64,000 nucleotides of DNA from Ignavibacteria bacterium (GCA_016707005.1 JADJIQ010000002.1:434001-498000), one strand, 5' to 3'. Shown: positions 8,595-17,596, counted from the first letter of the stretch. Numbers and translations are program-made. The notes: a model not told the origin generated them from the letters alone.

Positions 8595-9824
8595 ATGAAC
8601 AAGATCAACGTTGCAAACCCGGTCGTCGAACTCGACGGCGATGAGATGACCCGTATCATCTGGAAGTTCATCAAGGACAAGCTGATCCTTCCCTATCTCA
8701 ACGTCGATATCAAGTACTTCGACCTGGGAATGGAACACCGTGATGCAACCGACGACCAAGTGACGATCGATGCGGCGGAAGCCATCAAGAAGTACCATGT
8801 TGGCATCAAGTGCGCCACGATCACTCCGGATGAAGCACGTGTTGAAGAGTTCGGACTGAAGAAGATGTGGAAGTCGCCGAATGGCACTATCCGGAACATC
8901 CTCGACGGAACGGTCTTCCGCGAGCCGATCGTGTGTTCGAACGTCCCTCGTCTTGTCCCGAACTGGACAGCACCGATCTGCATCGGACGTCATGCGTTTG
9001 GCGATCAGTACCGCGCAACAGACTTCGTAACGAAGGGAACAGGAAAGCTCACCATCACCTACACACCGAACGATGGTGGCGAAACGCAGAGCTTTGATGT
9101 CTACGACTTCAAGGGTGACGGCGTGGCGATGGCCATGTATAACACCGATGAGTCCATTCGCGGTTTCGCTCGCGCCTGTATGAACCAGTCTGTGATGAAG
9201 GGCTGGCCGCTCTATCTGAGCACAAAGAACACGATCCTAAAAAAGTACGATGGTCGGTTTAAGGACATCTTCCAAGAGGTGTTTGAAACGGAGTTCAAGG
9301 CCAAGTTCGATGAGATGGGTATCACGTACGAACACCGTCTGATCGACGATATGGTAGCGTCGGCTCTGAAGTGGAACGGCAACTTTGTGTGGGCCTGTAA
9401 GAACTATGACGGCGACGTGCAATCCGATACCGTAGCGCAAGGTTTTGGCTCGCTCGGACTCATGACCAGCACGTTGATCACACCCGATGGTTCAACGATG
9501 GAAGCTGAAGCAGCCCACGGAACAGTAACACGTCACTACCGCGATCATCAAGCCGGCAAGCCAACGTCAACCAATCCTATCGCATCCATCTTTGCATGGA
9601 CAAGGGGCTTGGAGTTCCGCGGTAAGCTCGACGGGAATCAAGAACTCATCACGTTCTGTCAGACCCTTGAGAAGGTCTGTGTTGACGTGGTTGAAAGCGG
9701 TAGAATGACAAAAGACCTGGCCGTTTGCATCCATGGCAACAAGGTTCAGCACGGCGAGCATTACCTCTACACAGAGGAGTTCCTCGACGCACTTGATGCG
9801 GAGCTGAACGCTCGTCTGGCCTAA
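8595..9824 (+). CDS. icd: Isocitrate dehydrogenase, NADP-dependent, eukaryotic-like type
   Basis: A 409-residue enzyme that oxidatively decarboxylates isocitrate to 2-oxoglutarate in the TCA cycle. The sequence shows VELDGDEMTRIIW at the N-terminus, the isocitrate-binding SPNGTIRNILDGTVFREPI, RLVPNW.APICIGRHAFGDQY, and C-terminally the metal and coenzyme motifs DDMVASALKWNGNFVWACKN and EAAHGTVTRHYR. Length and motifs match the dimeric subfamily shared by eukaryotes and many Bacteroidota, not the E. coli type. The start ATG directly follows a tandem repeat. The stop overlaps the convergent cyclophilin gene by 4 bp. Confidence 0.95.
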   Translation: MNKINVANPVVELDGDEMTRIIWKFIKDKLILPYLNVDIKYFDLGMEHRDATDDQVTIDAAEAIKKYHVGIKCATITPDEARVEEFGLKKMWKSPNGTIRNILDGTVFREPIVCSNVPRLVPNWTAPICIGRHAFGDQYRATDFVTKGTGKLTITYTPNDGGETQSFDVYDFKGDGVAMAMYNTDESIRGFARACMNQSVMKGWPLYLSTKNTILKKYDGRFKDIFQEVFETEFKAKFDEMGITYEHRLIDDMVASALKWNGNFVWACKNYDGDVQSDTVAQGFGSLGLMTSTLITPDGSTMEAEAAHGTVTRHYRDHQAGKPTSTNPIASIFAWTRGLEFRGKLDGNQELITFCQTLEKVCVDVVESGRMTKDLAVCIHGNKVQHGEHYLYTEEFLDALDAELNARLA

Positions 9825-11254
9825 TACTTCACAAATACTCGTTGCGTAACGGCTTCACCCGATATGCAGCGTACCGCATAGAGACCGGGTACAAGATTGG
9901 CACAGCTGATGTGCACGCTTGACTCGGTCTCGCTGTTTATGGAGTTACGAATCTCCGTCACGACGTTTCCTTGCAGATCAACAATACTGATCCGAGCATC
10001 TGCTCCGGACAGAGGTCGAATCTTCACGGTCAACACATCAAGCACTGGTGACGGCGCAAGCTCGATCACTTCAGTCACTTCACCCTCATCAACTCCCGTA
10101 CTTGCACCTGTTGTGAACGTGTATGGTTTGGAGAATACACTTGAATCTCCATCAACCGTGGCATTGATACGCCAGAAATACTTCTTGTTGGCACCAAGAC
10201 CCGTGACCACATGCGAGGGAGTTTCAAGTCCACCGATATTCAGCACCATTTGAGATGCTTGGAACACAGACGATGTGGCTACTTGCAATCTGTAGGTAGA
10301 ACCTTCCACGGCCAATGCCTCCCAACGAAGAGTTGGCTCTACAGAGGTGTTGGTGGCACCATTCGCAGGCTCTAGAAGCGGAGGAGCAGCTACGCCCGTG
10401 GTGAGGACGAACGTTTCAGACCAGTCGCCCAGCGCGCCGCCATTGTCCGCTCGCGCACGCCAATGATACTTCGTCAGTCCGGCCGGCAGCTTCACGCTCG
10501 TTGTTGGGCTTTCCACTGTATCAGCAAGTACATCCGAAGCAAACAAAGGGTCCTCACTGATCTCAATGATCGAACGCAGCGACTCTGAGCCGGCCGTCCA
10601 CGTGAACGGCGTGTTCACTGTGGTAGATACCTTGGATGCATTCATTGTCGGGGTCAGCGGAACAGGGACCCCCGGACGAGTCGTGTCTTCCCCTTCATAC
10701 GTAACGATCACCGAGATCTTTGTTAGGGGGCGATCCGATGCATTCCGTGGTGCAAGGGCTACTGTATCGATAACGTGGAATCCACTTACCGTTTCTCCGA
10801 ATACCGTATACCGTGTATCGAGGAACGTTGGACTGCCGTGGCAGATATAGAATTGTGAGGTGGCACTGTTCACATCTTCGACGCGGGCCATCCCTACCCT
10901 ACCCCTGAGATGTTTGATGTTGGTAAACTCTGCGTTCACCGTGGGTTGCGATGGGTCACCGGTCCCCCAGCTCGATTCCGGTCCACTGATTGAATTTGGG
11001 TCGCCCCCTTGAATCACAAAATCCGGGATCACCCTGTGGAACGCTGTCTGATCATACCGACCGGCACGCGCAATGCTGTCAAAGTTCCGAGTATGCAACG
11101 GTGTCATCGACGGAAACAAGCGGATGACGATATCACCGATCGTGTCCGCCGGTGCCCGTACCACCCGAATACGATACATAGGTCGTGTTTGTGCTTCACA
11201 CATCTCAGTGATGAGAATCAGGGAGAACGCAAGGAACATCGCTCGAATCAGCAT
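9821..11254 (-). CDS. Secreted peptidyl-prolyl isomerase (cyclophilin) with FnIII-like domains and T9SS tail
   Basis: A 477-residue exported protein. The signal peptide covers about residues 1-21. A cyclophilin domain follows (to about 190) with FHRVIPDFVIQGGDP, the SQFYICHG active-site strand and FGETVSGFHVID. Then come two fibronectin-III-like beta domains (YHWRARADNGG, YFWRINATVDGD) and a C-terminal T9SS sorting domain (APSPVLDVLTVKI to GLYAVRCISGEAVTQRVFVKY). It should catalyse cis-trans proline isomerisation on the cell surface or outside. I chose the ATG at 11254 because GGAG lies 6 nt upstream; ATGs at 11272 and 11269 are in frame. Confidence 0.85.
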   Translation of the reverse strand: MLIRAMFLAFSLILITEMCEAQTRPMYRIRVVRAPADTIGDIVIRLFPSMTPLHTRNFDSIARAGRYDQTAFHRVIPDFVIQGGDPNSISGPESSWGTGDPSQPTVNAEFTNIKHLRGRVGMARVEDVNSATSQFYICHGSPTFLDTRYTVFGETVSGFHVIDTVALAPRNASDRPLTKISVIVTYEGEDTTRPGVPVPLTPTMNASKVSTTVNTPFTWTAGSESLRSIIEISEDPLFASDVLADTVESPTTSVKLPAGLTKYHWRARADNGGALGDWSETFVLTTGVAAPPLLEPANGATNTSVEPTLRWEALAVEGSTYRLQVATSSVFQASQMVLNIGGLETPSHVVTGLGANKKYFWRINATVDGDSSVFSKPYTFTTGASTGVDEGEVTEVIELAPSPVLDVLTVKIRPLSGADARISIVDLQGNVVTEIRNSINSETESSVHISCANLVPGLYAVRCISGEAVTQRVFVKY

Positions 11255-11279
11255 TACACACTCCAACATCATGTATTGG

Positions 11280-11495
11280 TCAAACAGCGATATCCAAATA
11301 CTCCACCGTGCTGGTCGGAGTTGGTATCTCTATTCCATCATCTCGCATTCCCTCAATATGGAATACGATCGCGTTCCTGATCTCACGTTCAACTTCTTGG
11401 ATGCTAGCGCCCGATGCTACACATCCTGGTAGATCCGGGACGTAGGCGGAAAAGCTATCTCCCGCCTTCTCAATCACGATCGCATAGCGTATCAT
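11280..11495 (-). CDS. HicB-family antitoxin-like protein (orphan)
   Basis: A 71-residue protein with the HicB/UPF0150 fold signature: YAIVIEKAGDSFSAYVPDLPGCVASGASIQEVEREIRNAI, with the conserved VPDLPGC and the helix that follows. HicB normally neutralises the HicA mRNA interferase and represses the operon. No HicA-sized ORF exists on either side; only about 130 bp separate it from the next gene. It also lacks the C-terminal DNA-binding extension of full antitoxins. It is thus an orphan, perhaps a domesticated regulator. Starts upstream of 11495 are possible but lie outside the conserved fold. Confidence 0.75.
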   Translation of the reverse strand: MIRYAIVIEKAGDSFSAYVPDLPGCVASGASIQEVEREIRNAIVFHIEGMRDDGIEIPTPTSTVEYLDIAV

Positions 11496-11622
11496 TTCTT
11501 GAGTCCTGTTTGGGTATTCACCCAACAATACTGCGATGAACGGTCAGAACCAACAATAACAACCATACGCGGTTCGTTACAGTGGCCTTACCGATCCCGA
11601 CAACACCTAGGCCTTACCTACG

Positions 11623-12270
11623 ATGGATGCTACTGAACGCCCTGCCCTCCACTATTTCCAGGACACTCTCTGCGGCTGGTGCTACGGCTTTGGGCCCGTG
11701 GTTTCGCGGCTCCAGCAGGAATGGGGATATGTTCTGGATGTACATGTCTATGCCGGCGGAATGGTGGTTGGGGATCGCGTAGGCACGCTCAAGGACAAGG
11801 CGTCGTACATCGAAACAGCCTACAAGAACGTTGAGGAACTCACCGGAATACGATTCGGCGATGTCTTTGTGAACGACGTTCTGGTCAAGGGTGAGTTCGT
11901 GCTCGACTCAACAACTCCGGCACGAGCCCTGGTTGCCTTCCGACAGTTTAAACCTCAGGAGGCCGTACGGCTTGCACATCGGCTGCAGCAGGCATTGTAC
12001 CGAGATGGATTGGATCTTTCCCTGGACGATACCTACCGTAGGCTTGCCATCGAAGAGGACATCGACCCTGAGATGTTTGTTGCTCTGCTACGTAGCGACG
12101 CGGTAGGGTCTGCCGTTGAGGAAGAGTTCGACTACGTTGGCTCTCTTGGTATAGGGGGCTTCCCGACTCTTCTCTATGCGGAAGATGATCAGGCGCATTT
12201 GCTATCACAAGGGTATGCTTCATTCGACGACATCGATACGATGCTGCGAGTGATCACAAAACAGATCTAA
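11623..12270 (+). CDS. DsbA-family thioredoxin-fold oxidoreductase
   Basis: A 215-residue cytosolic protein of the DsbA/FrnE superfamily. The redox motif is CGWC at residues 17-20 in YFQDTLCGWCYGF. An all-helical insert covers about 55-150. The cis-proline loop is GIGGFPTLLY near residue 180. No signal peptide is visible, so it acts in the cytoplasm, by analogy with FrnE-type thiol oxidoreductases linked to oxidative stress. Its 3' end overlaps the convergent epimerase-like gene by 17 bp. Confidence 0.85.
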   Translation: MDATERPALHYFQDTLCGWCYGFGPVVSRLQQEWGYVLDVHVYAGGMVVGDRVGTLKDKASYIETAYKNVEELTGIRFGDVFVNDVLVKGEFVLDSTTPARALVAFRQFKPQEAVRLAHRLQQALYRDGLDLSLDDTYRRLAIEEDIDPEMFVALLRSDAVGSAVEEEFDYVGSLGIGGFPTLLYAEDDQAHLLSQGYASFDDIDTMLRVITKQI

Positions 12271-13234
12271 GGATCTCCGCTTCTCTCTCTGCACTTAGGG
12301 TGCTGAATGCCTCGTGCACTGCGTAGGGCATGGCTTGATGATGCCACGTGAGTGTATCGCGCACAGTCTCATCACATGAGCGGAAGGTGAGCCCCTTATC
12401 AAGAGCCGATCGAACATCTGCCAACATCATCCCACCCATCTCCTCATCGTCCTCCGGGATCCAAAGAGGAAGGTCTTTCCAGGGTGCTACATCCTGTGCA
12501 AGAAGGGTCTCATCATCGATCCATGTGAGGGCAGCATCTGACCCTGTTACACGGATACAGGATCCACAGAGATCATTCATCGTGAATCTCGTGTCCGGTC
12601 CGGTTGCATTGTAGGTTCCTAAAACCTCCGTACTCGCACAGTGGATGACCCATGCAGCGAGATCGCGTACATCAATGAACTGTACCGAACGATCCGGAGA
12701 GCCGGGAACGAGTACCGTGCCGCCACGTTCGATCCGTGTTGGCCAGTAGGTGAAACGCGCCGTGAGATCGAACGGACCTACGATGAGTCCGGGACGAATG
12801 ATCGTTGCTCGATCGCCGTATACATCTCGAACTCGTTCCTCGCTTCGTGCCTTTTCCGGACCATATCCGTCGTTTCCCGGAGCAAGCGGAGCGTCCTCTG
12901 AAAACGAAAGGCCCTTAGGATACGAGGCGAACACCGATATCGTTGAGATATAGATGTAGTGAGGTTGGCAAGGGGCGAGCACTTCAGCCAACAGCTCTAG
13001 GTCACCGGGTTTGTAGCCGCATGTATCAATAACAACGTCAAACGATCTGCCTCGGAGCTGCTCTACGTTGGACGCTCTGTCGCCAACGATGTGTTCGCAC
13101 GTCGGAAAGAGTTCTGCACCGTGTATCCCCCGATGAAACAGGGTGATAGAGTGACCACGGCGCAGACCTTCCTCGGCAATGTGCCTGCCGAGGAAGATCG
13201 TGCCGCCAATGATCAAGATGTTTTTTGATGTCAT
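12254..13234 (-). CDS. NAD(P)-dependent epimerase/dehydratase-family protein (extended SDR)
   Basis: A 326-residue Rossmann-fold protein. The dinucleotide-binding motif GGTIFLG is at residues 10-16, with the Arg of LFHRG after beta-2 suggesting NADP preference. Further motifs are VIDTCGY, YIYISTISVFASYP in place of the usual Ser/Tyr region, and VQFIDVRDLAAWVIHC. The usual YxxxK is shifted: YGPEKARSEE supplies Tyr and Lys. The family includes sugar epimerases and isoflavone-reductase-like enzymes; the substrate is not readable. Its start overlaps the upstream T9SS gene by ATGA, so the two are likely co-transcribed. Confidence 0.8.
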   Translation of the reverse strand: MTSKNILIIGGTIFLGRHIAEEGLRRGHSITLFHRGIHGAELFPTCEHIVGDRASNVEQLRGRSFDVVIDTCGYKPGDLELLAEVLAPCQPHYIYISTISVFASYPKGLSFSEDAPLAPGNDGYGPEKARSEERVRDVYGDRATIIRPGLIVGPFDLTARFTYWPTRIERGGTVLVPGSPDRSVQFIDVRDLAAWVIHCASTEVLGTYNATGPDTRFTMNDLCGSCIRVTGSDAALTWIDDETLLAQDVAPWKDLPLWIPEDDEEMGGMMLADVRSALDKGLTFRSCDETVRDTLTWHHQAMPYAVHEAFSTLSAEREAEILRSVL

Positions 13235-15504
13235 CGAATGACGGTCAACGGAACCGTTTCTACACGTGCATCAGTGAACACAACGGAAACGAGATAGGCG
13301 CCTACCGGTACATCTCGCAGGGAGACCGAACGGGTGCCGCGCTGGAGGAGAACCACTCTTCCCTGCATGTCTCTGATCGTGATCACGTCTACTGATCGAT
13401 CTGCATGACCATCGATACGAAGAACATCAGATGCAGGATTTGGAGAAGCGGTGATCCCTTGACCAGTAACCACGTCGTTGTCCACTGAAGATGTTCCGTC
13501 AAGGATCACGATGTTCTCGGCTACAGGGACGCCGTTAGCGAGTCTGCGCTCTGAAGAGACCACGATCGAACTACCGGACGCAATGTCAGCCATGCTCGCC
13601 GTACCGTTGAGTTGGTGTTGTACAATGGTCATTCCCGTTGTTGCGAACATCATGTTCTGACCGCGTACAGAAACAACGATCTGTCCGTTGTTGACGGACT
13701 CAACAGCCCCCTGAACCTGAACACCCTTGGCAACGCCACGTCCTGAACAGTCCGTATCCAGAATGATCTGGAGGGCCATTGACGTTACATCCATTTGTTG
13801 CACAATAGCACAGACCGTTCGACCAACGAGGAGATCCACTCGGCTTGCAAGGACGCCATTCGGGTCCATGATGATCGTAAGATCACTAACGAAGACGGAC
13901 TGTTCCGTTCCATCGGAAGAGATCACGAGCATACTATCCTGATACGAGACGATCTGACCACTTATGATGCCAGTTACGGCACAGTTCACATCGACCCATG
14001 CTGTACGAATGGTTAGACCGTCCGGGCCGTCCTGCGTATGAGCCGTGATGGTTGCACCTTCAATGGCTGGAGTACTTGTCACCGGCATTCCTGAACAGTC
14101 GAGGAGTTGTGACTCTGCATCAACCATCAAGACCGTCACTTCATTGCCTGTGTTCACAGCTATCGTGGTGGCATTGGCGGAGACGATCACACCGCTGATC
14201 TTCGACCGTTCACAAGAATTCAGGATCTGTGCGAAATCGAGATAAAGAACACCACGATCTTGGCTGAAGAAGATCGCAACCGTATCGCCAAGAGATATCT
14301 GCGCTGGACGGTCCACCATGCCGAAACAATCGATCACGAGGCTTCGGTCGTCGATTGTCAAGACAAGAAGGGAGTCCTCAACTGTTCGAACCGTGACAGT
14401 ATTTTCTGCCTTCTCGATCACCACACCAGTCGCACCATTGGAATACGAGCAACCATCGACGAGTTGAACGTGGAGGAGCTTCTTTACCGGACCGTCTTCG
14501 ATCCAGGCACCTTGTACACTCGCGCCCGGGAGGACATCCGCCCACGTCAGTTCGCGGTTCGAGCAGGAGAAGATCTGTGATGCGGCATCGATGACATACG
14601 ATACCGTGGTGCCATCTTTCTCAGTTATATCGAGCGTTGACGGGGAGACACTTGCAACCACGCCGCTGAAACCTTGCGGACATCCATCCTCGAGCATCGC
14701 GTCCTGTAGGACATCTGGTGCATTCGGATAGTCGAGATAGTTGATGCGCAGCGTTGAGCCGATCTCGATCTCTGACCAGGAAAGAAGTCTGCCATCACAC
14801 GAGAAGATGAAGTGGAGAAGTGAATCACCTTCGAACGGGCGTCCGAATCCGAACTCTAGGTCTACGTTTTCGCCATTCTCTAGTGTGACCGCTATGCCAT
14901 CAGCACGTTTTGCAACAAGCACAACAGTCTCTGTCTTGTATTCAGGACAATTGTCAGCCAAGACCACATAGGTGGCCTCAATGATCGAACCATTGTCATA
15001 GCCACCGATTTTCACTTGATCGCCAACGGAAAGTGCACTTCGCGTCACAATGCGTCCAGCACAGTCTGTGAACTGCGTTTCGCTTCCTGCCAGAACCACA
15101 TTGGAAATACCAACGGGCTGGGATGCTACCACGTCGATGACAAGCGTGTCGCCGTTAATGGACTGGATAGCCCCCTCAATACCCACCATCGGCGCACAAC
15201 CTTCAAAATGAACGAAGCGTGCCGTAAGACCGGCGGGTGTGTTGTAGAGGTCAACGTGGAGATTGGTGCCCGGGCGAACCTCTTCAAACGTGCAGCCCAT
15301 TGCTAGAGTTTGCTCGTTGCGAAGGACTGTTCGTGGCTCGCTGTTGGAGGACAACATGTCATTGAACACAATGGTCGTGTTCGTTACTTCAACGAGCGTG
15401 CCGAAGCCGAACAGTAATGTGGAATCACGATCCTGGGCATGGTGCACGCCCGGACCAATGACGATCAAGAGGGCAACCAAGGCCACAAACGCAGATCTGA
15501 TCAT
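13231..15504 (-). CDS. Large secreted beta-repeat protein with paired cysteines and T9SS tail
   Basis: A 757-residue exported protein with a signal peptide (about 1-23). About eight units of 70-80 residues follow. Each has the pattern GxIxSVxxxTIxVxxxxG, a Cys in the middle (DCxGR/FSCxxR), a GDxVxI turn and a Cys at the end (xDxC). This resembles DUF5666-type small beta domains. Two Cys per unit suggests one disulfide each. Units 7 and 8 lose the middle Cys. The last 80 residues are a T9SS sorting domain (SPNPASDVLRIDG to TVPLTVIR). It is probably surface-attached; its function is unknown. Confidence 0.75.
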   Translation of the reverse strand: MIRSAFVALVALLIVIGPGVHHAQDRDSTLLFGFGTLVEVTNTTIVFNDMLSSNSEPRTVLRNEQTLAMGCTFEEVRPGTNLHVDLYNTPAGLTARFVHFEGCAPMVGIEGAIQSINGDTLVIDVVASQPVGISNVVLAGSETQFTDCAGRIVTRSALSVGDQVKIGGYDNGSIIEATYVVLADNCPEYKTETVVLVAKRADGIAVTLENGENVDLEFGFGRPFEGDSLLHFIFSCDGRLLSWSEIEIGSTLRINYLDYPNAPDVLQDAMLEDGCPQGFSGVVASVSPSTLDITEKDGTTVSYVIDAASQIFSCSNRELTWADVLPGASVQGAWIEDGPVKKLLHVQLVDGCSYSNGATGVVIEKAENTVTVRTVEDSLLVLTIDDRSLVIDCFGMVDRPAQISLGDTVAIFFSQDRGVLYLDFAQILNSCERSKISGVIVSANATTIAVNTGNEVTVLMVDAESQLLDCSGMPVTSTPAIEGATITAHTQDGPDGLTIRTAWVDVNCAVTGIISGQIVSYQDSMLVISSDGTEQSVFVSDLTIIMDPNGVLASRVDLLVGRTVCAIVQQMDVTSMALQIILDTDCSGRGVAKGVQVQGAVESVNNGQIVVSVRGQNMMFATTGMTIVQHQLNGTASMADIASGSSIVVSSERRLANGVPVAENIVILDGTSSVDNDVVTGQGITASPNPASDVLRIDGHADRSVDVITIRDMQGRVVLLQRGTRSVSLRDVPVGAYLVSVVFTDARVETVPLTVIR

Positions 15505-15591
15505 GATGGAGACCTTTATGGTGATGGGTCGGGAAAAGTTGTGATGCGAAACACGTGTAACCGAGCATCATGAACTCAAAATGTTACACCG

Positions 15592-16011
15592 TTATCCAAG
15601 CATAATGATCTCATGCGTGATCGTTGATGCCTTGGCCAACATGGCACTAACGCCGCAATACTTTGTGGATGACATATCCACGGCCTTCTCCACTTGAGGA
15701 CGGAACTCTTCCGATGCACCGATCTCGTAGACAACGTGCATTGTGGAATAGACCTTCGGATGATCCGATGTGAGTTCTCCCGTCACGCGTACACGCAAGG
15801 AAGTGAACGGAACACGCAACTTTGGCAGTAATGAAGCCACGTCCATGCCCGTGCATCCGGCAAGTGCTGTTAGGAGCATTTGTTTAGGGCTGATACCCAC
15901 GGGTTGTCCATCTCCCGGTACGCTTGATACGATCGTATACGTTTGATCCTGCTGGTGTGCATCAAACGTGAGACCTTGTTTCCATTCAACATCAACGATG
16001 TTCGTTGCCAT
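15592..16011 (-). CDS. OsmC/Ohr-family peroxiredoxin-like protein
   Basis: A 139-residue protein of the OsmC fold. The two conserved redox cysteines sit in LAGCTGMDV (about residue 56) and KYCGVSAML (about residue 119). This family reduces organic hydroperoxides with a Cys pair or, in the YhfA-like branch, has unknown substrates. The QPVGISPKQMLLTALAGCTG segment fits the YhfA/OsmC-like branch better than Ohr. I chose the second ATG of the ATGATG pair because GGAG lies 6 nt before it. It is a single gene; the upstream region is shared with the divergent rhlE. Confidence 0.88.
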   Translation of the reverse strand: MATNIVDVEWKQGLTFDAHQQDQTYTIVSSVPGDGQPVGISPKQMLLTALAGCTGMDVASLLPKLRVPFTSLRVRVTGELTSDHPKVYSTMHVVYEIGASEEFRPQVEKAVDMSSTKYCGVSAMLAKASTITHEIIMLG

Positions 16012-16142
16012 CATCTTCTCCGGGTCATGAAGGGGGCTTATTATGGTGAACATTCGTTCACAGTCACAAAGTTCGCTTGAAATTCGATGCTATACCGTGT
16101 GTTAGTCACACACCTTCAGTATCGAATCGGTACACGAATGCG

Positions 16143-16150
16143 TATATTTG
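16143..16150 (+). promoter_or_regulatory. TAnnTTTG promoter box upstream of rhlE
   Basis: TATATTTG matches the Bacteroidota sigma-A -7 element exactly. It lies about 190 bp before the helicase ATG, which predicts a long leader. Confidence 0.5.
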
Positions 16151-16154
16151 TACG

Positions 16155-16338
16155 TCAACGAGGAAACAGCTCAATGCTGTCGACTCAAATGGTGCGAATT
16201 CGGCACCACGGTTCCTCTTCTCTCTGCTCCGTACCTACCCTGTCGTTTGGTGAACACGGTCGCAACCCAGCAAACAACCTTGTTTGCGCGAGAGATTTAG
16301 ACCGCATCGTTCATCCTTCACAGTTGTAGGAGAGGTCA
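16155..16338 (+). promoter_or_regulatory. Long structured 5' leader of the DEAD-box helicase gene
   Basis: A gene-free stretch of about 180 nt between a TATATTTG box and the helicase start. It contains three simple hairpins: CAGC/GCTG (16167-16179), GGTGC/GCACC around GAATTCG (16191-16207), and GCAAACA/TGTTTGC with a 4-nt loop (16270-16287). An AGGAGAGG Shine-Dalgarno sits before the ATG. Long structured leaders are common on cold-shock helicase mRNAs, but that role is only inferred here. Confidence 0.4.
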
Positions 16339-17466
16339 ATGACCTTTGCTGATCTGAAATTGTGTGCACCCCTCGAAAAGGCTGTGCACGCTGCGGGGTA
16401 TACTACCCCAACCCCAATTCAACAACAAGCTATTCCCGTCGTCTTGGCTGGACGCGACATCTTCGGATGCGCCCAGACCGGTACAGGGAAGACAGCTGCA
16501 TTTGCGCTCCCGATCCTTAACCGGCTTTTCAATGAAGCTCCGGTAAAGTCCGGTCCTCGCGTACTCATCCTTGCTCCGACACGTGAGCTTGCCATCCAGA
16601 TCAACGAAAGCTTCGGCACGTACGGTCGCGGAATGCGCATTCGCACAGTGGTCCTCCTTGGTGGTGTTAGCATCCGTCCGCAGATCGATCAGATCCGCCG
16701 TGGCGTTGATGTGGTCATCGCTACACCGGGCCGTCTCCTTGATGTGATCGAGCATCGCGCTCTTCGTCTCGACGCCGTTCACACGTTCGTTCTTGATGAA
16801 GCAGACCGTATGCTAGACATGGGCTTCATGCCTTCGATCAAGCAGGTCGTAAAGCTCATTCCAGCACAACGTCAAACGTTGTTCTTCTCGGCTACGCTTC
16901 CATCCGAGATCCGCACACTTGCACACACGATCCTCACCGATCCAGTTCACGTTGCGGTCACACCAGAAAGCACAACAACGGAAAAGGTCGACCAACGACT
17001 GTACTTCGTAGAGAAGGATCGCAAGCGTCAACTGCTCGCACACCTTCTCCATGAGCACCTCGAAGGTTCGGTCCTCGTCTTCACACGCACAAAGCGTGGC
17101 GCTGATCGTGTTGCCAAGGATCTTGCTACGGTAGGCGTTAAGGTTGCAGCGATCCACGGTGATAAGTCGCAAATGGCTCGTCAACGTGCTTTGGCTGACT
17201 TCAAGAACGGTCGCATGCGCGTTCTCGTTGCTACAGATATTGCTGCCCGCGGCATCGACATCAGCGAGCTCCCAACAGTTGTGAACTATGATATTCCGGA
17301 CTCACCGGAAACATATGTCCACCGCATTGGCCGCACAGCCCGCGCCGGTAACTCAGGCGTGGCACTGACTCTCGCAACTCCAGAAGATCGCAGCCAGCTT
17401 CGCGATATCGAGAAGCTCATCCGCATGCGTATCCCTGCTGTACGGGATCATCCGTTCGAAGGTTAG
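16339..17466 (+). CDS. rhlE: DEAD-box ATP-dependent RNA helicase, RhlE type
   Basis: A 375-residue helicase core with almost no C-terminal extension. Motifs in order: Q motif PTPIQQQAIP (24-33), I AQTGTGKT (45-52), Ia PTRELA (80-85), Ib TPGR (129-132), II DEAD (153-156), III SAT (184-186), then IV, V ATDIAARGID and VI HRIGRTARAG. It unwinds RNA duplexes in ribosome assembly or mRNA turnover. The start follows a strong AGGAG. An intrinsic terminator lies about 85 bp after the stop. It is monocistronic by context. Confidence 0.93.
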   Translation: MTFADLKLCAPLEKAVHAAGYTTPTPIQQQAIPVVLAGRDIFGCAQTGTGKTAAFALPILNRLFNEAPVKSGPRVLILAPTRELAIQINESFGTYGRGMRIRTVVLLGGVSIRPQIDQIRRGVDVVIATPGRLLDVIEHRALRLDAVHTFVLDEADRMLDMGFMPSIKQVVKLIPAQRQTLFFSATLPSEIRTLAHTILTDPVHVAVTPESTTTEKVDQRLYFVEKDRKRQLLAHLLHEHLEGSVLVFTRTKRGADRVAKDLATVGVKVAAIHGDKSQMARQRALADFKNGRMRVLVATDIAARGIDISELPTVVNYDIPDSPETYVHRIGRTARAGNSGVALTLATPEDRSQLRDIEKLIRMRIPAVRDHPFEG

Positions 17467-17468
17467 TC

Positions 17469-17514
17469 TAGTTACTAGGTACTAGTTACGGAGTTACAGA
17501 GTTACGCAGTTACA
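17469..17514. repeat. Degenerate GTTAC tandem repeat after rhlE
   Basis: Short-period (7-8 bp) repeats of aGTTACT/gGTTACg between the helicase stop and its terminator. They are the same family, inverted, as the GTAACT arrays at 17597 and 56264. Confidence 0.75.
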
Positions 17515-17548
17515 CTTTTGTGTGGCACGACAAACAAACAAAACGACG

Positions 17549-17588
17549 AATGGTGCATTGGCTCTTGCCTCTGCACCATTTTTATTTT
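17549..17588 (+). terminator. Intrinsic terminator of rhlE
   Basis: The stem AATGGTGCA (17549-17557) pairs perfectly with TGCACCATT (17572-17580). The loop itself can form GGC/GCC, and the tract TTTATTTT follows. A classic rho-independent terminator. Confidence 0.85.
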
Positions 17589-17596
17589 CATCAACA

